From: Smittia aterrima
Taxonomy: Eukaryota > Arthropoda > Insecta > Diptera > Chironomidae
Length of the DNA: 64,000 bases
Direction of reading: 5' to 3'
Assembly (NCBI GenBank): GCA_033063855.1
Contig: CP093829.1
Span: 7,822,243 to 7,886,242, forward strand
The position numbers were made by a program, and so were the translations under genes. Below are positions 1 through 8,134 of the stretch, piece after piece. Each line of letters opens with the position of its first letter. Within the stretch, counting starts at the first letter, position 1. The notes under the pieces are model-generated. The model was not told the DNA's origin. It saw nothing but the letters and a program-made list of their open reading frames with translations, and ran no database searches.

Positions 1-1
1 T

Positions 2-196
2 GAAAAAGTTCAAGAAGACTTGGAAGATGAAGAACGAAAGTTGTGGTTCTTTGAGAACGAAGATAAACTCGACCTACAGATTGAAAGCAAAGTCGTTCGT
101 TATCCCAAACGTTGGTTCGGAAAGCTCAAAAAGCCAAGATTCGTTGACGAGAATTACGTTCCACCAGAAGTTGATCGCCGAAGAAATGTCAAATAG
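2..196 (+). CDS. 3' end of an unidentified protein-coding gene (partial)
   Basis: An open frame enters at the left edge (first full codon at 2) and ends at TAG 194-196. The visible 64 residues are highly charged, first acidic (EDLEDEERK), then mixed with aromatic and basic residues (YPKRWFGKLKKPRF), and end in DRRRNVK. Codon use resembles the neighbouring real genes, and an AATAAA follows 22 bp after the stop, which supports a genuine gene end rather than a chance frame. I do not recognise the family. The short distance (184 bp) to the mRpS17 start codon in the same orientation suggests a tightly packed gene pair, as is common in compact dipteran genomes. The start and most of the gene lie outside the window, so no function is proposed. 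Confidence 0.6.
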   Translation, partial: EKVQEDLEDEERKLWFFENEDKLDLQIESKVVRYPKRWFGKLKKPRFVDENYVPPEVDRRRNVK

Positions 197-218
197 AATG
201 TTTTCGCTTTAGTTTCTT

Positions 219-224
219 AATAAA
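219..224 (+). terminator. Polyadenylation signal AATAAA of the upstream partial gene
   Basis: Canonical AATAAA located 22 bp after the stop codon at 196, before the mRpS17 start. Confidence 0.5.
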
Positions 225-380
225 TATTAGTAAACTCTAAAATGATTTTTCTTCTTTTTGAAAATCCCACAGAGACGAATTTTCTTTTTACTCCGCTGAG
301 GTCGCTCAAGTCGTTTGTTTTGAAGGAAATTGAAGAAATCTTTTTAATTTAATTGCGCAACTAAACAGAAAGATTCAAAG

Positions 381-902
381 ATGACAAGCCGCACATTCAT
401 GATGATTGGTCAGTGTATGCCCAGTCTCAAGCAAAACGCATCAAAGATTCGCGTCAGAAGAATGAAATTGGACACAAATCTGAACATGGTAAAAAATTTA
501 ATTTTATTTTAGTAATTTCCCATGTAATCAATGTTTGATTAGTATTTCAGAGACGATTCGATCTTCTGGGTCCACGATCCCGACAAGAAATGTAAATCCG
601 GCGACATTGTGCGTATTAAGGAGTTGCCACAAAAGTTAACCAAATTGATAACTCACTCGATAGAAGAAATTGTGTTTCCTTTGGGTGATGTGACTGATCC
701 GATTACTGGCAAGAAGTGCGCTTCTGGGAAATACAGAGACCAGATCGAAGAGGCGAACAAGCTTTTCGGAAAGTCACCAAACGCATTTGACTACAGCAAA
801 GCTCCGCCGCGAGGAAAGCAAGAAGGAATCAAAGATTTCTCGCATGGACCAGTTTACATTAAATATCAAGACGATGGCTCAGACCAACCTTTCGCTTGTT
901 AA
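381..902 (+). CDS. mRpS17: Mitochondrial small-subunit ribosomal protein uS17m
   Basis: Two exons, 381-488 and 543-902, joined in phase 0 across a 54-bp intron (gtaaaa..ttag). The acceptor at 541-542 was chosen because it restores the residues YFRDDSIFWVHDP; the later AG at 549-550 would put the reading out of frame. The 155-residue product carries the S17 OB-fold core: GQCMPSLKQNASKIRVRR near the N-terminus, the HDPDKKCKSGDIVRI strand-turn and a C-terminal extension typical of the mitochondrial form (PLGDVTDPITGKK). It binds small-subunit rRNA in the mitoribosome. Length and layout match insect mRpS17. The AATAAA at 921-926 lies 19 bp after the stop and falls inside a repeat that recurs beyond the next gene. 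Confidence 0.92.
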
Positions 903-920
903 AAATCATTCACTGATAGA

Positions 921-926
921 AATAAA
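921..926 (+). terminator. mRpS17: Polyadenylation signal of mRpS17
   Basis: AATAAA just after the mRpS17 stop. It lies in repeat copy A, and the same signal occurs in copy B (2433-2438), where it serves the F-box-like gene. Confidence 0.6.
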
Positions 927-1000
927 GCTTTGCGTATAGTCGATCAATTCATTTTATTATTTGCGTTCTTTTATTTGTTGAAAAAGAAGGAAATCAATCG

Positions 1001-1072
1001 TTTGATCCGAGAAATTCTCTCTATAAAGCAGTTCTCATCATCTACCCTACTTCCTGGACTTTCAACATTGTC
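1001..1072 (-). pseudogene. Decayed duplicate of the last Fcp1 codons
   Basis: Read on the minus strand, this piece matches the last part of the Fcp1 terminal exon. It starts like the intact copy (DNVESPGS against DSVEDPGS) but then lacks about 20 bases, which shifts the frame. The conserved C-terminal motif MGAALEREFL of the functional copy is lost and the original stop is out of frame. There is no BRCT or phosphatase region nearby, so this is only a tail fragment produced by the local duplication. Confidence 0.8.
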
Positions 1073-1157
1073 TTCTAATAAGAATTCAAGTGAAACAACC
1101 GAAAAAAAGGGTAACATTCTGTCCATTTGATTCATTTCACTCTGAACATCCGAAAAG

Positions 1158-1218
1158 GTAAGAAACGCTTGTATTTTCATTCTCTTTTTTTTTCATTTCT
1201 ATTTTATTTTACTTTTAG
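1158..1218 (+). other. Likely 5' UTR intron of the F-box-like gene
   Basis: Consensus donor gtaaga at 1158, a long pyrimidine tract, and acceptor acttttag ending at 1218 immediately before the ATG. The sequence upstream of the donor has an in-frame stop, so the upstream exon would be untranslated. Size (61 bp) matches coding introns in the window. Confidence 0.6.
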
Positions 1219-2403
1219 ATGAACATGAAGGAAAACTCAACACCACCAGCTACCAAGAAAGTATCATTAAAGCAAAATATTTCCATTGCTGTTCCTGTTG
1301 TTGAGAATAAGTCAGCGAAGGAAGCAATAGTCGAAACAACAGAAGTTTCAAATGAAGAAACGGACAAGTTAATCAAGCAGTTTTCTGAGATTTTCTTGGA
1401 TGTGAATAACTTGGATCCATTGGAATATTTCTCGCCTTTTCTTGATATTTCGGAAATGATTTTTCAACATTTCGGCGGCGAAGAGTTGTTAGTTATTTCC
1501 GAAGTCCATCCTTGTTATTATAATTTCATCGCATTGTCGAAAGTTTTGATGAAAAAAATTAGAGTTGTCTTCAGAAGGAACACTTCGTTGCATCAGGAAG
1601 ATATCGATTGGCTAAAAAATAGTTCGAGATTTTATCAGAGCATTATAATTCGACGAGACTTTATTGCTAAAGAAGATTCGCAGCTTGATTTTTTTCTTGA
1701 AAAGACACACGAGTGGAAGAACGTTTGCCTTTATGATGTTTATTTTGAAAAAGCAGAAGATTTATTTAACTTTTTCTTATCAATCGAATCATCAGTTGAA
1801 TGTCTTGATGTCAGTACGATACATCGTGAGGAAATGGATGTTGATGAATCATTTGCAAATTTTGAATCTTTTGAGCTTCTAAAGTTTCCAAAACTGAAAC
1901 AGTTGACATTAAATCTTCAAGACTATTTTGAATTAAATGTTGCTTACTCCAGAGTTTTCTTAAACTCTGTTTCAATCGAAAATCTTAAGTTTATAGATGG
2001 TTTTGACATCTATGAGAAAGGAATTTTCGTTAAAATGCTTGAAAACTACAAAAAACTTTCTTCTCTTTACATTTCATCCCATAACATATTTATAACGTTT
2101 TGTGATGAATCCTGGCACGGATTTCGTTTTAACCTTAAGAGTTTGACCATAATTACTAGAGGAAGAGAGCAGGAGCCCGGCAACAACTTTCACAACTTTC
2201 TCAAATCACAAAGCGATCATCTCGAAAACTTGTCCGTCGAATTTATGAATAAAAACAAAGAAAATATCAATGAGATTTTGAAAATGCCTAAGCTGAAAAG
2301 TCTACGCATTCATAATCTTGGTTCTATCTCTATTGACGAAATTTCCAATGAGGAGTCAATCATTGATCTGAAATTGAGGTTTATGCGAGAGATATTTGGT
2401 TGA
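1219..2403 (+). CDS. F-box-like / leucine-rich-repeat-like protein
   Basis: A single 394-codon frame. Residues about 1-60 are polar and probably disordered. Residues about 62-110 (starting DPLEYFSPFLDISEMIFQHF) look like a divergent F-box: a proline near the start, then hydrophobic spacing as in F-boxes. The rest consists of irregular leucine/isoleucine-rich stretches such as LLKFPKLKQLTL, ENLKFIDGF and LKSLRIHNL, as in F-box/LRR substrate receptors. The inferred role is substrate recognition in an SCF ubiquitin ligase, based only on this architecture. The ATG at 1219 directly follows a likely 5' UTR intron. The gene is bracketed by a direct repeat derived from the junction of its neighbours, so it is probably a recent insertion or a product of a local duplication. 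Its poly(A) signal at 2433-2438 lies in the duplicated sequence. F-box identity is moderate, and orthology is unknown. Confidence 0.7.
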   Translation: MNMKENSTPPATKKVSLKQNISIAVPVVENKSAKEAIVETTEVSNEETDKLIKQFSEIFLDVNNLDPLEYFSPFLDISEMIFQHFGGEELLVISEVHPCYYNFIALSKVLMKKIRVVFRRNTSLHQEDIDWLKNSSRFYQSIIIRRDFIAKEDSQLDFFLEKTHEWKNVCLYDVYFEKAEDLFNFFLSIESSVECLDVSTIHREEMDVDESFANFESFELLKFPKLKQLTLNLQDYFELNVAYSRVFLNSVSIENLKFIDGFDIYEKGIFVKMLENYKKLSSLYISSHNIFITFCDESWHGFRFNLKSLTIITRGREQEPGNNFHNFLKSQSDHLENLSVEFMNKNKENINEILKMPKLKSLRIHNLGSISIDEISNEESIIDLKLRFMREIFG

Positions 2404-2432
2404 TGCTGTAAGAATGAGGATTCACTGATAGA

Positions 2433-2438
2433 AATAAA
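2433..2438 (+). terminator. Polyadenylation signal of the F-box-like gene
   Basis: AATAAA 29 bp after the TGA at 2401-2403. It is the duplicate of the mRpS17 signal at 921-926. Confidence 0.55.
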
Positions 2439-2481
2439 GCTTTGCATATAGTCGATCAATTCATTTTATTATTTACGTTCT

Positions 2482-2487
2482 TTTATT
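2482..2487 (-). terminator. Fcp1: Polyadenylation signal of Fcp1
   Basis: AATAAA on the minus strand 18 bp beyond the Fcp1 stop (2506-2508), with a second one at 2465-2470. The convergent F-box-like transcript ends within about 50 bp, so the two mRNAs probably abut or overlap slightly. Confidence 0.5.
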
Positions 2488-2505
2488 TGTTGAAAAACAA
2501 GGAAA

Positions 2506-4962
2506 TCAATCGTTTGATCCGAGAAATTCTCTCTCCAAAGCAGCTCCCATCATGTTCCATTCGCCATCGTCTTCCTCACTTCCTGGATCTTCAACACTGT
2601 CAACGCTGTCGTTTGAGTCGATTTCAAATTCAGAAGAAATTTCTTCTCCTAAAATTCGAGAGATAATGAATAAATTCTAAGAAAGCAATTTGCAATATTT
2701 TACCTCGTCGAAACTTTGCGCTTGGGCTTTCCTCTTCTTCCTCGTCTGATGAACTTCTCCCCGACTTTCCAGATTCACTTGAAACGCTTGCACCATCTTC
2801 ATCGATTCCACTAAAGTCTACAGTTGGTTGCTTTTCTGCTGTTACGTCGTCGTTTAACTCATCAGCTTTTCTCTTTCTCGATGGTCGTTCTGCTTCAGGC
2901 GGTGAAGGCTCTTCTTCCGATTCGCTGCTATCATCGACTTCTGCTTCCATCGATGCGATATCGTTATCAGACATTTGCAAGTAAGGATTGTTGAATTTGA
3001 CGTCGTTTGGCTCTGGAATTCTATCAGGCGAGCAATGAGCTGGGATCTGTCGCATTTTTTGAGGACGATTTGTGCTTAAAGGGAAGAGCTTCTCATCAAC
3101 TCTCTCCCATCGTTCAGCACTCGTCCAAAGCCAATCGGGTGTCACGACTTGAATTGATTTATTCTTTTGAGCTTGGAAAACTTTTTGAGTTCCTGTCGAT
3201 GCTGCTACCAAATGAGTTGTCTTCTCTGTGAATCCTTCAGTCACTTCTGCTCCAAGATTCTTCGCAATTGCGTAAGGTCTGCTGTGCTCAAGTTTTACGA
3301 TGCTAGGCACAAGTCCAGAGAACACAATTGACACTCCGACGAGTATCTCAGATTTTAATTTTGGAACAAGGTTCTTCAAATCGGGAATCTCCTTCGTTCG
3401 ATCGTAGATTTCATAAAAGCGTTCGTGTATCAACTTAAGAATAGATTCAAGGTACAATAAGTAATCGTCTGGGTCTTGAATTTCTACCAAATTGTCATCA
3501 TCCTTTTCAGCAACAGGCGCAGGCAAAGCAAACACGATTTCTTCAACAGTCCCAGATGAATCAACTTTGATTTCTTCAGCAGTGTCCGACGAATCAACTT
3601 TGATTTCGGCAACAGTCTCTGGCGATTCCTTTTTGGTTTCTTCAACTGGCGCTGCTGATTCCTCTTTGACTTTATCAACAGACACGGTTATTTCCAATTT
3701 GAGTTCCTCAACGATCTTTAATGAATCCTCTTTGACCTCAACGATCGCTGCTGATTCCTCTTTGATTTCCTCGCTTTTAGTTGACTCTTCAGTGTTTTCT
3801 CCACTCACTGGCGTTGATTCTGACTTCTTCTCGAGATCGCTGTTAGTTGTGTCGATTTTATCTTTGTCAACTTTAATTTCTTCAGTCTCAGATGTCTCTT
3901 TAGTAATTTTACTTTCTTTCTTAGAGCTTTCAGGTGCCGGCTTCTTAGTTGATTTCACTTTCTGGAGCTTCACAATTTTGTTGAAATCAACTCCCTTTCC
4001 ATCGAGCTCTCGCTTTGCCAATCCTTCTGGTGCATTGATGTCTCCTGTATGTTGAAAGAAGTGATATGGCTTCACTTGAATCAAGTTCGTCGCATGATTC
4101 CAAACGTCTTCACGATCATCGATAATGCAAACCATGGCATCACCACAATCATCAGGAAACAGAGCTTTAAGATTATCTTTCTTGCTTGTAGCGTTAAGGC
4201 ATTCATCTCGTGACAAGATTCGGTTTGAGAAAAGTCGCCCGTTCTCATCCAAAAAAGCGCAAATCATGTGAGCATAGTTTCGAGCTCCAAATGTACAAAT
4301 GTGAAGTTCATAGATTGGATCAATGTTCTTAAGAAAGTTAAGAGTTCCAGGACGGAGACGTGTGTGATACCAAGGAGAGTTTGTTCCGTGTAATTGGAAA
4401 TGATAAACGTCCTTCAAGTTATTCGGAACATTGTCATTCGTTGTGTGAATCAACGTTTGATCCAAATCCACAAGCAACACAAGCTTTCGATCAAGCAGAA
4501 GTCGATCAGTGTCAGCGCGCCCAAGTTTCTTTGCGAGCTCTTCGCTCACTTTGAGTTCAGGAACGGAATGTATCATTGGAACAGAAGCTTTTGATGACGA
4601 AGACATGTCGATCTGTTGTAAATCCGCTCCGCAATCGGCACAAAGGTCTTTGATGATTGTTGTGTGAGTACATTCCGCAATTTCTAAAAGAGCCGTTCTG
4701 TTGGGGGAAGCTTGGTTAGAATCAACAAACAATCGAATTTCTTAGATATTTACTTTTTAGCAACTGTTGCTCCTTCTTTATGCAAGAGTTTCTTAACAAG
4801 CCCACAGTTCGTATTGCTTTTTAAGCGTTGAACTTTCTCATCTTCAGGCACTTTGTACAAACATAGAATTGAGCCGCTCGAAATTTGACTTCCTTTATGA
4901 ACAATCCACTTTAATATTTTAATCTCTTTGTCTGGCGATAGAATGCTCGTCGTCTCACTCAT
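2506..4962 (-). CDS. Fcp1: RNA polymerase II CTD phosphatase FCP1
   Basis: Three exons on the minus strand: 4962-4754, 4697-2704 and 2648-2506, with introns of 56 and 55 bp, giving 781 residues. FCP1 dephosphorylates the C-terminal repeat domain of the largest RNA polymerase II subunit and recycles the enzyme. Visible parts: a biotinyl-like N-terminal region (1-70); a CxxC-type segment KDLCADCGADL (about 86-96); the FCP1-homology phosphatase domain with the catalytic DxDxT signature DLDQT (D147 and D149) and IIDDREDVW; an acidic/lysine-rich repetitive linker (about 320-470); a BRCT domain (about 519-606, ending near TPDWLW); and an acidic C-terminus ending in MGAALEREFLGSND, where TFIIF-type contacts are expected. 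The last exon was placed because it restores this conserved tail; reading through the intron gives a false end. The last codons have a decayed duplicate near 1001-1072. Confidence 0.94.
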
Positions 4963-5309
4963 TTTGATTGATTGCTGTTGTATACGTCAATCGTGAGAAC
5001 AGTTAATTACGAATTTTCCAATTTAAGTTTTGTTTGTTGTTTGAAGTTACGTGGGTCGAAGGGTGTTGAACTAACTTTTGGCGCGAATGTAAAATTTTAA
5101 TGAAAAGTTTTTACGAAAAAAGCTGAAAAAGTTTTTAATCTAAATCAACCTTCAATTAGTCAATTTATGGAATTTAAAGTTAGAGTTATAATCACTTCCA
5201 TCGTTTGCTTGAACTGAAGTAAAGGAAAAGGTGAAAACTTAAGAGATAATCTTGAAATTAATTATTTAATTTTACAATCAAAACAAATATTTTTCAGAAA
5301 ACGAACACG
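4963..5309. promoter_or_regulatory. Shared head-to-head promoter region of Fcp1 and elg1
   Basis: 347 bp separate the two divergent start codons. The region is AT-rich with one GC-containing island around 5045-5090. A pyrimidine-rich acceptor-like tttttcag at about 5290-5298, just before the elg1 ATG, hints at a 5' UTR intron. No TATA box stands out. Confidence 0.6.
5077..5087 (+). promoter_or_regulatory. Candidate E2F/DP binding site
   Basis: TTTGGCGCGAA matches the E2F consensus TTTSSCGC without mismatch and stands out in otherwise AT-rich DNA. elg1/ATAD5 is a replication-fork gene of the class controlled by E2F at G1/S, so the position 223 bp before its ATG is meaningful. Use by elg1, Fcp1 or both is inferred. 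Confidence 0.55.
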
Positions 5310-8130
5310 ATGGAAGACGTAGAGATAATGGAAACGATGAAGGAGGTTTTGAAAAGAACTCTTAAGTCAAAACACAAGAAATCCCATAAACCTAAATCTT
5401 TCGGCGAGAACGAAGTCGAGTTGAGTGAAATTTTAAGCGAGAAGTGGAAGTTCTCAAGTCCTCCTGGTTCAAACAAAGTCTCAACTGAAAAGAAAGATTC
5501 TCCAAAGGTCAATGCATTTGATTTGATGATGACGAAGAAGTCTGAACCTTTGACGACAATATCGCCAGAAGTAAACAGAGTGAAAAAGAAGAAAACCTTT
5601 AATCGTAAATCAAAGAAAAGCAAAGTCGAGGATGATAGCTTAGAGCAACTGCCAGTGAATGAAAATGCTAAAACGCCAGTTGTGAGAGAAAGGAAGAAGG
5701 GCTTATCTCAAGATCAAAATGATGAAACGATAACGAGAAAGAGGATTCGATCCAATGACACGTTGATTATAAATGAAGCGACTAAGAAGAGGAAAACAAA
5801 AACAGAAACTTTGCTGTTGGATTCTAATGAGAATGCAATGGACAACTCCCTCGTTGATCAGGAAACTGATGAGAGATCTCATCAATCTAGTCGACCAAGA
5901 CGTTCCTGTGCAAGCAAAGTTAGTTACGAGCACCTGATAAGTCCAGAAAAGACTGAGAAACCGGAACGCGCTAGAACTCCACGAAGAAGAGTTGCGAAAG
6001 AATTGAAAGAAGTTGAGTCAGAAGAAGTTGTCGAGACTTTTGTGATCGATGGAGATTCACCTGTAAAACAAAAGAAACCTGTAAAACTTGCTCCGTTGTT
6101 TATGAAAAAAGTTCCAAAACCGTCCATTGATCCCGTCGTGCAAGAAGCTCGAAGAAGTTTCCTAATGTCTGGACTCCCAGAACAAATGCGCTGCTCAATC
6201 GACAAGCATAGACGATTTGAAGAAACAATTCTAACTAATGAGTTGATTGCGTTTCCATCGATTTCACACGTCACTCAACTCCAAAGCGATGGGATCAACA
6301 GCATTAGTTCGTGGAAAGAATCAATCATTGCAATCAAAGCGGACGATGAAGAGGAAAAGGCAATTCCTCAGAGGCTTCTCACGCGTGGACTATTCACAGA
6401 TTGTCGAGACGGTGATATCGTTCCAGTAGAATGTGATAAAATTAGACCAAAAGAGAACGAGAAGATTGAGAATTTGAAATCTTTAGTGAGTTTAACAAAA
6501 GAAAGTTTTCAGAACTTTCCAACGAATCGCTGCTTCAAGAAACTTCATTGGGAATTCAAAAAATCAAAAGGAGAAGTTACTGGTCTCACGAATGAGCTTG
6601 ATTCTACGACAAACACCGGAGAATTGATGTTTGTCGATATATTCAAGCCTCAAACTTTGGAAGAGTTCGTCGTGAATACGAAGCCAGCGAAAGAATTACA
6701 AAAGTTTCTGCTGACTTGGAATGATAAAAATGATGACTCTGAATGCTCAGACAGCAGCTCGTGGCATTCCTCAAAGTCAAATAACAACTTCACTGTCTTA
6801 TCTGGTTCCCATGGTGTTGGAAAAACGATGAGTGTCTATGCCGTCGCCAAAGAATTAAACTACCAAGTGATTGAGATTAACGCCGGATCGAGACGAAGTG
6901 GGAAGAAGATGCTACAAGATTTGCTGGAAGCCACGCAATCGCATCGCGTGAAAGATAAATCGAAGAAAATGATTTTGACACAGGATGAGTCGGAAAACTC
7001 TCAAGAGTCTAATTACCAAAGCTCTCCAACTGCGAAATCAATTATCCTGATTGAGGATGCAGAGCTTGTTTTCGAAGCTGACGACGGATTCGTTTCGACA
7101 TTGCAGCAACTGATAAACATCAGCAAACGTCCGGTGATTCTTACCACAAACAATCGTAATTGTCAGCACCTGCAGAAGTTTATTCGCCACAGTGAAATCG
7201 TCTATCAGAAACCTAAAAGTACGAATCAGATTGGAAAATATTTATCGCTGCTGTGCTTAGCGGCCAATTGCCGAATCGATGCGGAGAAGTTGGAACGTTT
7301 ATATGCTTTGAATGGTCACGATTTGCGTAAAACAATCAATGAAATTGAATTTTTCATTCGAAGCGGAAACTCGCGAACGAGAGATTCGATGAACTTCAAA
7401 ATGACGACGCAATATGAGAGTAGTATCGATAGAGGTCGACCTAACTATAGCAATGAAAGCATATCAACGATCTGCTTCCAGTCATCAATCGTTTCGAGCT
7501 TTTCAACAATGTTTGTCCAGCGGGCCATTGACTATGGATCTTCTTATCAACAGTGTAGCTTATTGGATGAAATGGAAGAATTTTTCACCGAGCGATGCAA
7601 TGTTGCAAAAAGTCGACATGATTTGGCTTACGGCGGCAAGAGGAAAATCGAAAGGTAATTGTTATTGAATCGACTGTGATGACGACGGGAGCGGGAAATT
7701 GGGTTTACACTTTTTCATATTAATGGCTCAATGATTTGAAAAATTAATTTTCTGAGCATCCGATGATGTTGCCGAGGGGAGAGAAGAAGGTCAAAGCTAA
7801 CATCATTCTAGCTAACTTGAGTTCTATCTCTTCAACTTTATTGACATATCGGATATTCCCGAAACTCTCCTTTCATCGTATTTTTTGTTTACTTTCAGCA
7901 GCTCCATTTCCAATGATTTAATTTTGCAACCGAGCAATTTGAGTGCGACGCAAGTGCTTGCCACGGACTATTCACCTATGCTGCGTGCCATTTGTCGTTC
8001 CGAGAAATCCCGACGTGAAATCGGTCGACGAACAACAAATAATAGAGGACATTATTTGAGATTTCTGATAACGAACAATTCATTCGGAAATGATTATTTC
8101 AACGAGCAATGTGAAGTGTTTCAACAATAA
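5310..8130 (+). CDS. elg1: ATAD5/Elg1, PCNA-unloading RFC-like subunit
   Basis: Two exons, 5310-7654 and 7899-8130, spliced across a 244-bp intron (gtaatt..tttcag), giving 858 residues. ATAD5/Elg1 replaces the large RFC subunit in an alternative clamp loader that removes PCNA from chromatin after replication. The first 400 residues are basic and low in complexity, as expected of its disordered N-terminus. The AAA+ domain has Walker A GSHGVGKT (499-506), the family block VIEINAGSRRSGK, and a Walker B-like IILIEDAE (578-585). The DLRKTINEIEFFIRSG lid follows. The terminal exon gives DYSPMLRAICRSEK, which matches the conserved ATAD5 C-terminal motif ending in CKTEK; only the frame of 5310 joins it in phase. 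A competing frame at 7414-7668 cannot be joined. The stop TAA overlaps an AATAAA (8129-8134). Confidence 0.92.
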
Positions 8131-8134
8131 TAAA
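8129..8134 (+). terminator. elg1: Possible polyadenylation signal overlapping the elg1 stop
   Basis: AATAAA shares two bases with the stop codon TAA (8128-8130). Its use would leave an extremely short 3' UTR. Confidence 0.35.

Larger units (their letters stand above)
908..1072. repeat. Direct repeat copy A (mRpS17 3' UTR plus relic of the Fcp1 tail)
   Basis: Positions 908-1041 align without gaps to 2420-2553 with 7 mismatches by eye in 134 bases (about 95%). Similarity resumes to 1072/2601 after about 20 bases missing from copy A. The copy contains the mRpS17 poly(A) signal on the plus strand and, on the minus strand, the 3' UTR, stop and last codons of Fcp1. Both copies have the same orientation and flank the F-box-like gene. 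Confidence 0.9.
2420..2601. repeat. Direct repeat copy B (functional Fcp1 tail)
   Basis: Partner of copy A at 908-1072. This copy contains the intact last codons and stop of Fcp1 on the minus strand, its poly(A) signals, and on the plus strand the AATAAA used by the F-box-like gene. Confidence 0.9.

Noticed and set aside
930..1130. 66- and 74-codon plus-strand frames in both repeat copies (930-1130 and 2442-2666)
   Set aside because: They exist because the repeat is duplicated; they lie antisense to Fcp1 end sequence and UTR and are not conserved past the repeat.
2630..2703. Read-through end of FCP1 (..FLEFIHYLSNF)
   Set aside because: This is intron sequence; splicing 2704 to 2648 restores the conserved C-terminal motif.
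3492..4055. 187-codon plus-strand frame
   Set aside because: Antisense shadow of the repetitive FCP1 linker; its Ser/Thr/Leu-rich content mirrors the Glu/Lys/Val repeats of the real frame.
7414..7668. 84-codon frame overlapping the elg1 3' part
   Set aside because: It ends in a phase that cannot join the conserved last exon; the main elg1 frame can.
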